Positions 1-19,238 of a stretch of 64,000 bases of DNA are shown here, piece after piece. The translations under genes and the position numbers were made by a program. Numbering within the stretch: position 1 is the first letter of the stretch; each line of letters starts with the position of its first letter. Origin of the DNA: Syngnathus acus (Eukaryota; Chordata; Actinopteri; Syngnathiformes; Syngnathidae); contig NC_051092.1 of assembly GCF_901709675.1 (NCBI RefSeq), positions 748,491 through 812,490 on the forward strand, given 5' to 3'. Under the pieces are notes generated by a model. It saw nothing but the letters and a program-made list of their open reading frames with translations, was not told the origin of the DNA and made no database searches.

Positions 1-98
1 ACGAAATAAATATACCCACAATGTTATATAAAAGACAATATTCTGGACAGCCACTTCAGAAAATGGAGTTTTTTTTCCGATCTTGCGTTTTATTTTAG

Positions 99-7265
<7,167 letters not shown>

Positions 7266-9214
7266 GATGCGAGAAGGATGCCTGCCTGGCCACCTCGTTC
7301 ATGCCTTATAAGCGAGCTGCATCTACCTGCGATGTGCATTTTAATGTGCATTCTGTTTTATTCTTGTGTTTTATTTTCAAAGAAAGTTATGTAAAACTAT
7401 CTATCACTGCCGTCTGGCTCGTATCAACATCTCTTTTTGCTGTCATCAGCTGTTGTTTGTGTCTGAAAATGTTTGAGATCAACTGACAACTGTGTTGCAC
7501 CACAGTTGAAATGCCACCTTGAAACTTGTGAAGTGAAATGAACGATCACAGACGCGTCGTCAATATACACTGGATGACACCGTATACATTTTGTTGACTT
7601 GATGTACACTGAAAGTACATTCACCTCCAAATAGAAATACACTGACGAGTTTAAGGGTTCAGCTCCGTCTGGCTGCAACCTGCCTTTTACCTCGAATAGT
7701 CCACACTGCTACTTCCTTGGCCTCTTATGCTACAATTTGGGAAAGTACTGCACAGACAGAAGAGGAAATGTATCTCTTAATGGCAAATGTCAGAATCCGT
7801 CATGTATGCATTAGCACACAAATATGGGCAGTGTTGAAGGAAGCAAGTCATGCTCATTTCCTCAGAATTACACATTATAGGACTGGATGGATGAATGAAT
7901 GCTTAGTAACTGGAAAAACGCTAGAGAATAATATATGTCCAACACTGACAATATTTCTCAAGAAAACACTGGAATATTTTACACTGAATTATGCTTATGC
8001 TAGTAACGTGCATCAAAGTTGCTTTTCCCTCCAAACTCTCAATTGCCACAGTTTTGTCGGTGAATATAAATAAAGCTGCGAGGGAGTTGTGACTATAACA
8101 TCACTGTTTGAAATATTAGTCATCTGCACCATCTTTTAACAAGTTTAATATGTGTGATATGTTTGGTAGCCTATAATGTTTTCTGATTTAAAAATATTCT
8201 TGTGATGTGCCCAACTGTTGCGCTTTTGTCTTTCAGATTCATTGTCCACATGTAGGTTTTTGACAAATTCAATATCTTACAGGAAAAACAGCCATCAGAG
8301 GGGAAAGAAAACATGTTGAAAACTCAGAGCAACTCTTTTCCGTTTCTTATGTACTCTTGCTTATTTATAATGCACCAGCTAGCATAAATGAAACCACTGT
8401 AGCACTTTTCACACTGTGTGTACATATACACTGTATATAAATAATGAACTGCTCTTGCTCTGTCCATCTGCTTTAGATAGTCCAGTAGAATTGCATTACA
8501 TATAGTACTGTTTGGCAGCATTGTGTTTAAAATTGATACTCATTTTTTGTGTTATTGTATTGTTTTTAAAGTTTATGTTGTTGTTGTTTTTTGCTGTCGA
8601 CAGCATATTTCCACTTTAGCTATTAAGAACTGGAATGGTTACGAAAACATTCCGACCATTTCTACATGTGAAGTCCAAATACCATAACACTAACTTGAAT
8701 ACTTAAATATCATGACATATAATATTGAGACCACACGGTCATCACTTTTCCAGAGGGTTTTATTTCAAGAATATGCTGTAATATTGTAAAAGCAAATAAA
8801 TATTATATGATTTGTGGCGCAAGGAGACTTTTTCTTTGGACCACCAGATGGCAGCAAATGAGTAGTCGATAGTCTACTTTGCTCATAGTTTTGTCTTAAA
8901 GGAACCGAGATCACAATCGGTTTCGTCACAGACTCTAGATTCTGGTCAATCTACCGGCAACATATACTGTTTGAATATTTTAAGTTTGCTAACAACCCAT
9001 ACGATTACATGTGTTTTGGACCGTTTTGCAGAATGAAACGCGAATCCATTGCTGAAATCGAGTACAGTGAATCCTGATAGACTGCGACAAGGACAGAATG
9101 CTAAAACAACACGTCACGTCTACGTCACCTAAACCCGGAAAAGATTGGGAAGAGAGGCAGTACGTGGCCTTATCATCTTGAACCTCGAGAGGCAGGAGCT
9201 CTGCTTTATTCGAA
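7266..9214 (+). other. myrf 3' UTR, then intergenic to the tmem258 promoter
   Basis: No further exon follows the myrf stop. AATAAA polyadenylation signals occur at 8069-8074 and 8795-8800, so the 3' UTR probably ends near one of them. The open frames here are short and unrelated to known proteins. The last 150 bases form the tmem258 promoter. Confidence 0.55.
9100..9214 (+). promoter_or_regulatory. Probable tmem258 promoter and 5' UTR
   Basis: Just before the tmem258 ATG are two CRE-like ACGTCAC motifs (9111-9117 and 9122-9128) and an ETS-like CCGGAA (about 9135-9140), with no TATA box. This is usual for a housekeeping gene. The start of transcription cannot be fixed from sequence. Confidence 0.4.
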
Positions 9215-10072
<858 letters not shown>

Positions 10073-10243
10073 AGGTAGAGAAAGGATCCTTTGGAATCCG
10101 TTTCCTTGTGAACAACTGATTCTTTAAGTGCTGCTGTCATTTCAGGATGCCAATTTAGATGACGACACATTCCATCAGGACAACACAGGACATGGATTTT
10201 GAGTTGGATTGGACCGCACTGACAATAATTGGGATTGTTTTCA

Positions 10244-10249
10244 AATAAA
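10244..10249 (+). promoter_or_regulatory. Polyadenylation signal of tmem258
   Basis: AATAAA 172 bases after the tmem258 stop codon, followed by a GT-rich stretch. Confidence 0.6.
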
Positions 10250-11019
10250 AGGGGGCTTTGTACAACTTCTGATATTTCCATTCATTTAGCGTGGTAGATG
10301 CGACGCTGCTATGTCTCTGTTAGCAATAGATACGTTACTCCAGTTACAAAACAAAGCAACTTGACCTGTAGCGAGGTTATTTGTGACACTCAGACAACTA
10401 TTTATGGCGTGTTGCACTCCTGGCACCTAAATCCTGATTAATCTTTATGTTAAAAATAGAGCAGTCTGTTTCACCTTGTCTCCTGGATCCCACCGTATTA
10501 TCTATGGATGGATTAGACAAGGGTTACAGAAGGAATATTTAATCATTAAAAAAAAAACAGCAAGACAATTCAAAAGATGCACACTGACATGAGTGAGTTC
10601 ACTCCAAAATCATGACTGGCATCATGTAAACATATTCATACCTAGCTTCCATAAAACTTGGTGGTGAGCCGCCTGGTTTCGTCATGAGATATGATGATGA
10701 GATGTATGTCATGGATAATAACTCAAATAATTCTTCATGATAGTATTTTGATGCAGTCCTCTATTCAGAGTGCAGTCCAAAGGCCACGTATGGAAGATTA
10801 CCAGGCTCAATCCAGGTTAATACATTATGTCACCTTGGTTTACCTGCCCATGGAAAGTTTTAAATGAATTGCCCGCTTGGGAATAGTAAACAAATAGTGA
10901 TGTGCTTTCTTTTCACAGACGGGCTTGAGTTGCGGTCACCCTTTTCTTGAGTAAGGGACAGATTTCTTGCTTAATAACATGAAATCTCCAATACGCTTGC
11001 GTCCGTCCATCTTTTGTGT
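10250..11019. other. Intergenic between convergent tmem258 and tmem138
   Basis: No coding exon recognised. It contains the tmem258 cleavage region and the 3' UTR of tmem138, which comes in from the other strand. No canonical AATAAA was found on the minus strand close to the tmem138 stop. Confidence 0.5.
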
Positions 11020-11939
11020 CTACTGCCGAGCTCTGGCAAAGGCCTCACGCAGCCAAAGAGAGTCCACGTAGAGCCTCGGGTCCCCCATGTACTCTGTCGT
11101 GCGTTTGTACAAGTAATAATACAACACAGCCACTGCAAGTCGAGAGAAATTTGATGAACGCACGGAAAGACAGGGAAATGTACAACTTTGGCAAATTACC
11201 TATCCTCTGGAACACAAAGAGAGCTTGAAGGCCATCCGTCCAAACAAAGCTATTAGGTGCTCTCCATCTTCGATTCTACACAAAAGAGGGAGGATAACTG
11301 TAGGCATGCTTGAAAGGTTGGTGCAGAGCTCACGTGCTTACCAACACCCAGCTGTGGAGGCAGATGCTGAGGGTCAGGTAGAGAGCGGAGAAAAACAGCA
11401 GAGCTTTGAAACGCTCCAGCAGCAGAGAGACCAGGCCCACCTGGAACACGTACGTGTTGAACATCATCAGCAGGATGATGATCATGTTGAACAAGATGGC
11501 GATGTCCTGGATGCTGCAAAAAGCTTTGAGATAAGTTGGAAGTACTAACCAAACACACAACAGAAAACAACACCACAGTACATCTAAAAATAAAAGAACC
11601 ACAAAATCACGTTATATGCAATTACTGAGTACACGTGTGTCCATTTTGCGGTCGAGCGATTTAGCATAACAGTTGTATAAGAATAAATACATTTGAATAC
11701 AAACTACCAATCAACAAAAGTAAACAATGCGAGACCAAATGAAATGTCTATCCACATCTAATGGGTTTAAAGTTACGTGGAAAAAATAGATGTATACATA
11801 AGATAACTTACATGAAGAGCACCAGCTGGATGACGGCCGCTCCTCTCAGCAGTTCACTGAAGGAGTTGACGAAAAGGTCAAAAGCCAAAAGTGTGAGCTG
11901 GATCAAAAGCACCAGGGAGTAGTTGCTTGTCTGTAGCAT
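11020..11939 (-). CDS. tmem138: Transmembrane protein 138 (ciliary membrane protein)
   Basis: Four-pass membrane protein needed for primary cilia; the human gene is a Joubert syndrome gene. On the minus strand the coding exons are 11939-11812, 11513-11342, 11275-11200 and 11132-11020, all in phase, giving 162 residues as in human. Clear landmarks are the start [55 protein letters not shown] and the end [15 protein letters not shown] non-coding first exon probably ends at 12551, where GTAAGT reads on the minus strand. The gene lies between tmem258 and the cracr2-like gene; tmem216, its tetrapod neighbour, is not in the window. Confidence 0.96.
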
Positions 11940-14216
11940 CGCCCCGAAAGTTTTTACATGCACATGAATTGCTGATGCTGAAGTTCTGGAAGCACTGCTG
12001 GGGTCTATTCACATTGCGAGACAGTGCTGCATACAGTTCTTCCAAAACGACTCTTGTCTCCATCCAGACACATCCTGCGTGCTTTTCTCAAACATCAGAT
12101 GTTTTCTGCTGATGGTAAGTAGTCCATGAAATCACTGCAGACAATGGATGTTGTTTGATGTAAGGTCTCCTCATGCTGAATTACCTGCACAAAGGAATAG
12201 TGCCATTATTATTGTTGAAGCACAGCAAAGCAAAAACTCTACCTGAAGTCTGTCTGTTCTGTGCAATGAGCTGCTAGAAGTTGATGTCACGCGAATATAT
12301 AACCAACGTGCTGTAAATGTTACACGTGCATCCTAAAGTTTTATCATGGCCTCAATTGAGATTTTGACGCGTTTCTCCTCGCGTAAAGTAGCTCATACAA
12401 CAAACAATCATTCTGAAGTAGGTAACAACAGTATAGTCATCGCCAGGTTGCACAGAGGATCTTGACTTCGAAGAATTGCGTCTTAAGCCCCTAGCTGTTG
12501 TTGTTTTCCCCTTTGTTATCGTACAAGTGAGGCATCATAAATATACTTACCGACAGAAGCCAGGAGAACACTCGAAATGAATAAAGATAACAAAAAACTC
12601 TTCGTGATCTTCGGAAGTGATTTGGAGACACACATCTAGCCCCCAAATGCTTTTCAGACGTAATGGACGCATTTCCGTATCTTCCATGGTAACGGAACCT
12701 TTTACCGTAATAACCAATGTAGGGATAGTTGTGTAACACTTTTTTTCTTTATCACTTATTAAACTTAATGATGCGTACTTTGGTAATATTTAGAATAAAT
12801 GAGATATATTTGCGATATCACACAAAAATACCTGAAAAGAGACACGTGATGCGGATAAGATATTTGTGCTGCACACTAAACAACACTTTACGGTAAAAGC
12901 CAAATGCGCGGCAATGGTACCTACTGCCATCTATGGGCCACAAGCAGTACTCGCCAGGTTAGTTCCAAGAAGTCAGTGATCGAAGGTAGTGGACACCTGC
13001 GTCCGTCCAGCACACTTTCGGTATGTCAATTTTGGACTTTTCCCCCACTTGTCTTAAATGCTACTCTTTAGTCTACCTGCATTATCTGAGGATATTTCAA
13101 ATTAATATTCATGTTTCCACCACACTTTAAGCGTGTTTTGTATATTATTTAGGAATCATTTGAAACACTGTATATTATGGCAAGTTTGTTTTGGTTAGCT
13201 TGTTTAGCTAACGTCACTGGCCATTAGAATGGCAGCTGTTTGGTTTTGACGCTTGAAATAAGATTGTCTTGAACATTTTCAACGTGCTAAAAACATAGAG
13301 TAAATGAAAGTTATTTTGTTACAACTGTTATTGTATTAACCGTCATCCACTGTCCCTTTCTGTGAGAAAACAACTGACATGAAACGCCTAACTCAGATTC
13401 CAAGTTACCCTGCCTGTACTCTAAAAGCCTCCATAAACTGTTGACATAGTTTTTACGATGGAATTTATCTTATCACTTGTGTTGGGAGAAAGCCGTGAAG
13501 GCTTCATAGATCATTTTCCAGCGTTCTACCAGGAGTCACTCTCTACATATTTATTTTTTTTATGGATAAGGGAACACCATTGTTTGGAGAGGGTTCTTAT
13601 GTTGTCCCATTCAACATGTTCTTGGTATCTAAAGTCATTAGAATAATAAATCACTCAGGGGAATTTGAGGTTGTATGACGTATTTAAAATGCTTAATTAT
13701 AAGTGATTAACGACCTTGGGAAAATATTTGCCTGCAGTTGTGGTCGTTGTAAGTTGGTAACCATGCAAATGTGTACAAAGTGTGTTTTGCATCTCCTCAC
13801 TGCGGGCTATCCACCCTCCTCTTCAAGTACAAACAAAGTCAGACGGCTCCATCCTGTTCCTTACTTCTGATATTGCCCGTATTGGGCTTGGTTTGTTTAT
13901 AGTGTATCATCACTGCTGTAAGCCGTACCTTTCTGTTATGGGAAATTTACAGTCACCCTTTTTGGAGTCTTGTAATTGGCCCTATGATGTGCATGAGTAT
14001 AAATGACACTTTGAGTGATAGATATTTCCCAACACCCTGTTTCCGAAGGAGTCCCATTCAAGTTTGATTAGAATCTATTAAAATAATGTTGTAATAATTT
14101 TCGGATTGTGACATGGAGTCATGTTTACGGTGCAGACGTGAGTGAAGACAAGTTTGACAGAGCAGCTGGAGATAATGCGCGTGTTCCCAGCAGAGTTTCT
14201 TGTTCTTGTTTGACAA

Positions 14217-14239
14217 GGGAGGGAGGGAGGGAGGGAGGA
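14217..14239. repeat. (GGGA)n microsatellite
   Basis: Run of about six GGGA units in the 5' intron of the cracr2-like gene. Confidence 0.9.
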
Positions 14240-14297
14240 CCTGTGAGCTACGCTGCTGCAGCAACAAAAAAGTGAGTATAACTGTTACTATGGATAA

Positions 14298-14371
14298 GGG
14301 GTCAGCAACCTTGTTGAAACTGAAATCAACGAATGATTAAAGCAAAGGCAGTTTGATACACACTTATGATG
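14298..14371. mobile_element. Worn hAT-like fragment
   Basis: Begins GGTCAGCAACCTTGTTGAAA and ends with CAGTTTGATACACACTT. I recall similar motifs in a common teleost hAT-type repeat. No intact inverted ends. A related piece lies at 21196-21240. Confidence 0.35.
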
Positions 14372-14418
14372 CTCAGGTGCTTATCCACTCATTTTTCTCT
14401 TCCAGCATAAGCTACAGT

Positions 14419-17400
14419 ATGTCGAAGTGGCTGAGTGATGGGGAAGTGCTGGAAGGTCAAGGCAGTGGCGAGGCTGTACTTGTAAGCCCACGACCTCAGA
14501 GTCTGTCACCAGGGACCCCCCGACTGAGCAAGGGTCGCAGCCCAGTCGGTTCTCCCACCCTGAAAAAGGCAGCAGCAGCAGCAAGCCCGCAGTCAGAGAC
14601 CATGGGGAAGGCCAAGCAGCTGTTTGCGTTGTGCGACAAAGAGGGCAAAGGCTTCATCACAAAGCGCGACATGCAGGTAAGTGTGGCACAACGGAAGCCA
14701 ACTCCTCATCGTCAATGTCCACATCCTTTCCTCAGAGGCTCCAGATGGAGCTGCCTCTGTCGCCTGAACAGCTAGAGAGCGTTTTTGAGAGTCTGGACCG
14801 CCAGTGCAATGGCTTCGTTACACCACTGGAGTTCAGCGCAGGACTTGGTGTGCATACTGCAGTTTGGCATCACAATTCTGGGGGAATATGTCTCTCAAAC
14901 AAGTGTCTTGCTTGGTGCAGGTGAGCTGATGGGGACAAAAGACACAGTTGAGCAGAGCCAAGAGCTCGCAGGCCAAGAGACAGACCAGGCAGACTGGTCG
15001 GAGGATGCTGCTACAATAAGACTTATCGACATACTGAACGAGCTGGGGATTGACAAACTCTCTGACAGGTGGGAACGCCATTGTTACGACCCCAAAAAAT
15101 CGGAGCATTTACAATGTCAGGTTTTTGCCATTTTAATAATGTGTGTTATGGTATCAAACTCACAACGATGCTATTGTGACAACAATCTTGTGAAGTGCCA
15201 CTTTGTTTTGCTGTTGTGTGTCAGTCAACAGGAGCTTTGTTCTCTGTGGTGTGAGTTGCAGAGAGAGCAGCCAGAGCTGCTCAAGCTCCTGGAAGGCATC
15301 TTGCTGCATGCTGTCACACATCTGCAAGATTCCATCAGAGAGAGAGACAGCCTGGAACAAGCGTTGCGCAGGTGCCACACAAATACATTTGCTCACTTTG
15401 TGCTTTGTGGCAGAGTTTGAACATTCCCTGCAACTTTGTCGCACTCTAGACGGGAGAGTGAGCACGATCAATTTGTTCGGTCCATATATGAGGAAATGGA
15501 AACCCAAATCCGAGAGGAACGGGAAAAACGCCTGGCTCAGGTACAGATCGGTGTGTGCTCTGTGAGGGTGTGTAAAAATGTTAATGCGTTCCAAAGTAAA
15601 CATAATTCTGCCGTTTTAATCGTATTTATTCACTCAAACGGGCACGAGAGAAGAACACAAATAGCAAAAGGCGACGTCACGAAAAGTCGACTCCAATCAT
15701 TCTCGGCAAACCGAGAGAGATGGAGGGAAAGAAAACAACGGGTGTCCACCAAAAGGCAACATTATTTTCACCATTGAATTCAATTGAAAACAGGAGAGCA
15801 TCAAACAAAAGCAGAGAGGCATACAAATTGAGGAAGAGTTGAAGTTGCGTGACCACGACTTGGAGATAACCTTGAGCAGACAGAAACAGGTTGGTAGCGA
15901 TGGTCTTGCTGATCTTCCTGCTCAGAAAGCCCTCAACAGAATTTGTCTTTGCACCAAGCTGGAGAGCAGAATGCAACAGCTGGTCTACGAACAGGCAAAC
16001 ATCAAGCAACAGAACCAGGAGCTGCGCAGCCTCAACGTCCAGCTGCGAGAGCGGGCGGAGCGTAGCAGCCGGCAGCTACAGGCTGCCGTGCTTCAGTTGA
16101 CCCAGCTACAGCTCAGCGCCGCCCAGGAGCAAGTGGACAGACAGCAGTAAGCCGACATTGTTACAAAGAACATTTCAGTCAAATATAGATTTTGCAAAAT
16201 CAAAATATTTCTTTGTTAAGAAAGAAGTCTGCTTAGCTACACAGGCGCTATACATTACTGATACCAGTGGTCCCCAACCTTTTTTGCGCCACGGACCGGT
16301 TACATGTCAGAAATATTTTCGCGGACCGGCATTTATATAAATAAATAATACATTTATATAAATAAATAAATAATACATTTATAATAAATATATAAATACG
16401 ATGAAATAAAATGATACGACTGACATAAAAACAAGTACAAATGACAAAAATAAAACTCACCATTACGTTGAATTAGTGGGAGCACTGAGTTTGTTTCTCA
16501 GAAACGAGCCGGTCCCATCTAGACGTAATCGGAGACAATGACACCCGAAGTGATTACGGTTTGTCTTTTATTGCAGGATGCTTGGTCTCCATGTGTTGAA
16601 GCAGTTTTGAATGCTTCATTGCCTGGTTAGTTAGCCTGTCGCCACATATTAGCTTTGCGGGCTCGACAGGGGAAACATGTCACGTGACCGGGACGAGTGT
16701 CTTGACCTGAATTAATTGATCGTCGATAAAAAAAAAATTTCTGTGCGGCTTGGCGGCCCGGTACCAAGTGACCCACGGACCGGTACCGGTCCGCGGCCCG
16801 GTGGTTGGGGACCACTGACTGATACAACGTTCGTAACATTTCAAAGGAGGCATTATCTTTGAGCATTTCATTGTCTCACCGCAGAAATGTGACTCAAGTG
16901 TCACGAAACATACAGAAAGAGAAGGAGAGTCTCCTGAGGCAACTTGGTTTGTTGAGGTAAATCAAATGCAAGTAGCAAAATTGGACCGACAGTGCAATAA
17001 GTACACCTTTGTCGCTTTCATAAGGAGCTCATGAGTATTAACACGACCGACGCCTTTTGGCTCACTTGGAAAAGGACACAACATTTTGTGAGGCCTGTGA
17101 AATGGTGTCACTCTTGTGCTTGCTCCTTTTTAACATACTAAGTTTGAATGTCAGGCAAGTCCTTCTTCTCTGCAGGGATATGAATAAAAGACTGCGAGAC
17201 GACAAAGATGCCCAGCTGACAAAGAAGAGGGTTAGTCATCCATGCCCGCTCCTTTCTCCCCTGCCTCTAACCTATGACCTGAGTGCATGGACTCATCAGC
17301 GATATTCCACCCTAAGATAAGTGTGGGAACGGCTCGGTGGCTCTTTCCCGTCCGTCTCCCGGTCATCATCGCATTCTGCGGCTTGTTACTCTTTGAATTC

Positions 17401-19238
17401 CGCTCGCGTGCATCGGAGACTGATACCTTAGCTTGAAAAGACATTTATTCTGCCTTATGGAAGGCTATTCATGCCTTGTGCGATATTCAACAAAAGGCAA
17501 TGTACACCCGTGATCCTTGGATTGAAATGCCGTGTGTTTAAAAATAAAGCAGACTTTGACTTTGTCATCCACCAATTACAATTCAATGAGTGTCATTTGT
17601 GTACTGCTTTCTTGCACATGCAGCAGAATAAATGTCTGCAGAGCACTGGGTTTGTTTTGTCTCAAGTTGCCCTTTGTGGATGGTGTCAACTAATACCACT
17701 AACGACCTTCCGCTAAACTCCTTTCAGAATCCAAATATGGAAGAACATTTGCAGAAGAGAGGGTCAGTGGTAGGGCACAACTTTCTACCAGTGAAGAGGT
17801 TTGTGTGAGAAAGTCTGTGTGGCCCACTGAGGCAGAAAGCCACTAATTGTGCGTACTCCGCCGAAGCCCGCGCCATGAGCACGAACCTGGCGCAAAGAAA
17901 AAAGCAAACAATTCAAAGTCATCATATAGAGTCAATTGCGAAAGTCGGACAGGTAGGGAAGACGCTTGCTTGACTTGAATGACAAATTGACGACAGAAGG
18001 GAGTCCAAATTTCCTCCTGAGAAAAGCGCTGATTGAATCTGATGTCACTTTTTAGAGCAGCATCAACATGTATTCAAGGTGGTCTTCCTGGGCAATTCAG
18101 GGGTGGGGAAGAGCTCCTTCATCCAGCACTACTGCAGAGGACGTTTTGGCAGCGCTACCACCGGTAAGCTCATCTCAACCTTTCTCAACGCCGCTCCTTT
18201 TTATGAGCTGGTTTGCCGCCAGGTGTCGATTTCCAGATGAGGACCGTCACCCTGGGCTCCACCTCCATCACCCTGCAACTGTGGGACACCGCCGGGCAGG
18301 AAAGGTCAGTCGGCCGGCCTCCTGGTCAGCCTGCCGGCCTCCTGGTCAGCCTGCCGCTACTCCGACCTCCTCCGCATGCGTGCAGGTTTCACTGCGTGAC
18401 TGAGCAGTACTACCGCAAGGCTGACGCCATCCTGGTCATGTATGACATCACCTGCCCGGCCTCCTTCACCGCTGCGAGAGAGTGCTTGCACTCTGTGGAG
18501 GTGAGCAGATTGCTGAATCAGCTGTGCTTTATTTTTGCAAGAGGTGTGCTGGCTCAATAAAGGTTAAGAAACCAATAACTTTAGTGTGTAATGTAACGGG
18601 CGTGTCGTAGGAGAAGATGTGCCACGGTGCAACACGGATGCTGCTCGGAAACAAGCTGGACTTGGCCAACAGGCACCACCGAAAAGTGGAATCAAGAGAC
18701 GGACTGAAATTGGCAGAGGTGGGGTCACATTCATCATTCAAAAACTGACTAAGAAAAGAGGGGGGGGGGGGGGGGGGGGGGAAATGATTTAACTCTGCTC
18801 CGTGCAGCAGCACCAGGCTTCGTTTTATGAGTGCAGCGCCAAAACCGGAGCAAACATGGAGGAACTGATGACTCGTATGGCTGAGTATGGATGAAGATGC
18901 TTTGCTTGACATTGACATGTTTGGATTCATTTTATTTGCGAATGACATGCAATCAAAAGAGAGTACATTTCCTTTCTGTGATTTGACATCATCTGAGCAG
19001 TTTCAATTTGGCAATATAGTATATGTATTATTTGTGTTGTCGTTATTCAATAGTTTGTACTCCGGTTGATTTGTATTCAACAAGTGATGAGGTTGAAATA
19101 GTAGCAGCGCTCATTACATTGCGTGGATGGACGTCACTTTTGCTTTATTTCAGAAAGTTGGTTGCCCGGCTCGATGGACAACGTGAAGATAGTCCTTCCC
19201 TGACAAAGTGTGCTCTACCAAGACGTTGCTGTGTATAA
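14419..19238 (+). CDS. cracr2b: CRACR2A/B-like protein: EF-hand, coiled coil, C-terminal Rab GTPase
   Basis: Large atypical Rab that joins calcium sensing to store-operated calcium entry or vesicle traffic. Exons: 14419-14676, 14736-14847, 14921-15068, 15225-15371, 15450-15540, 15794-15889, 15959-16146, 16885-16956, 17176-17230, 17728-17798, an unresolved linker exon ending at 17952, 18061-18163, 18223-18304, 18386-18500, 18611-18718, 18808-18884, 19154-19238. EF-hand-like segments are CDKEGKGFITKRDM and LDRQCNGFVTPLEF. A long coiled coil follows (15225-17230). The Rab part has GNSGVGKSS (P-loop), TTGVDF, WDTAGQE with catalytic Gln, GNKLD and ECSAK. It ends RRCCV, a prenylation-type tail. Neighbours cd151, gatd1 and chid1 favour cracr2b; the Rab domain recalls the long form of cracr2a. 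The junction after 17798 does not join in phase with any clear acceptor. Confidence 0.85.
16265..16817. mobile_element. Non-autonomous hAT transposon (MITE) with 8-bp target duplication
   Basis: A 553-base element with inverted ends CAGTGGTCCCCAACC (16265-16279) and GGTTGGGGACCACTG (16803-16817), and longer imperfect inner repeats rich in CGGACCGGT. It is flanked by the perfect 8-base direct repeat ACTGATAC at 16257-16264 and 16818-16825, the signature of hAT insertion. No transposase frame. It lies in the cracr2-like intron between 16146 and 16885. Confidence 0.92.
18305..18385. repeat. Short tandem repeat filling an 81-base intron
   Basis: A unit of about 22 bases reading CCGGCCTCCTGGTCAGCCTG is present about two and a half times inside the intron between two Rab-domain exons. 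Confidence 0.7.
18760..18781. repeat. Run of 22 G inside an 89-base intron
   Basis: Uninterrupted G run on the coding strand between the Rab exons 18611-18718 and 18808-18884. Such a run could form a G-quadruplex in DNA and in the pre-mRNA. Its exact length may vary or be a sequencing artefact. Confidence 0.9.

Larger units (their letters stand above)
11940..14418. other. tmem138 leader, divergent promoter region and cracr2-like 5' leader
   Basis: The minus-strand GTAAGT donor at 12550-12545 suggests a tmem138 first exon above 12550. A plus-strand GTATGT donor at 13020 suggests a leader exon of the cracr2-like gene ending at about 13019. The two starts would be about 250-450 bases apart, so a shared promoter near 12600-13000 is likely. 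From 13020 to 14405 is a long 5' intron with no recognisable coding exon; it holds a GGGA repeat (14217-14239) and a worn transposon fragment (14298-14371). The coding exon begins after the acceptor at 14404-14405. Confidence 0.45.

Noticed and set aside
12491-12739. 82-codon minus-strand frame over the tmem138 leader
   Set aside because: It overlaps the probable non-coding first exon, has no domain and does not join the tmem138 frame.
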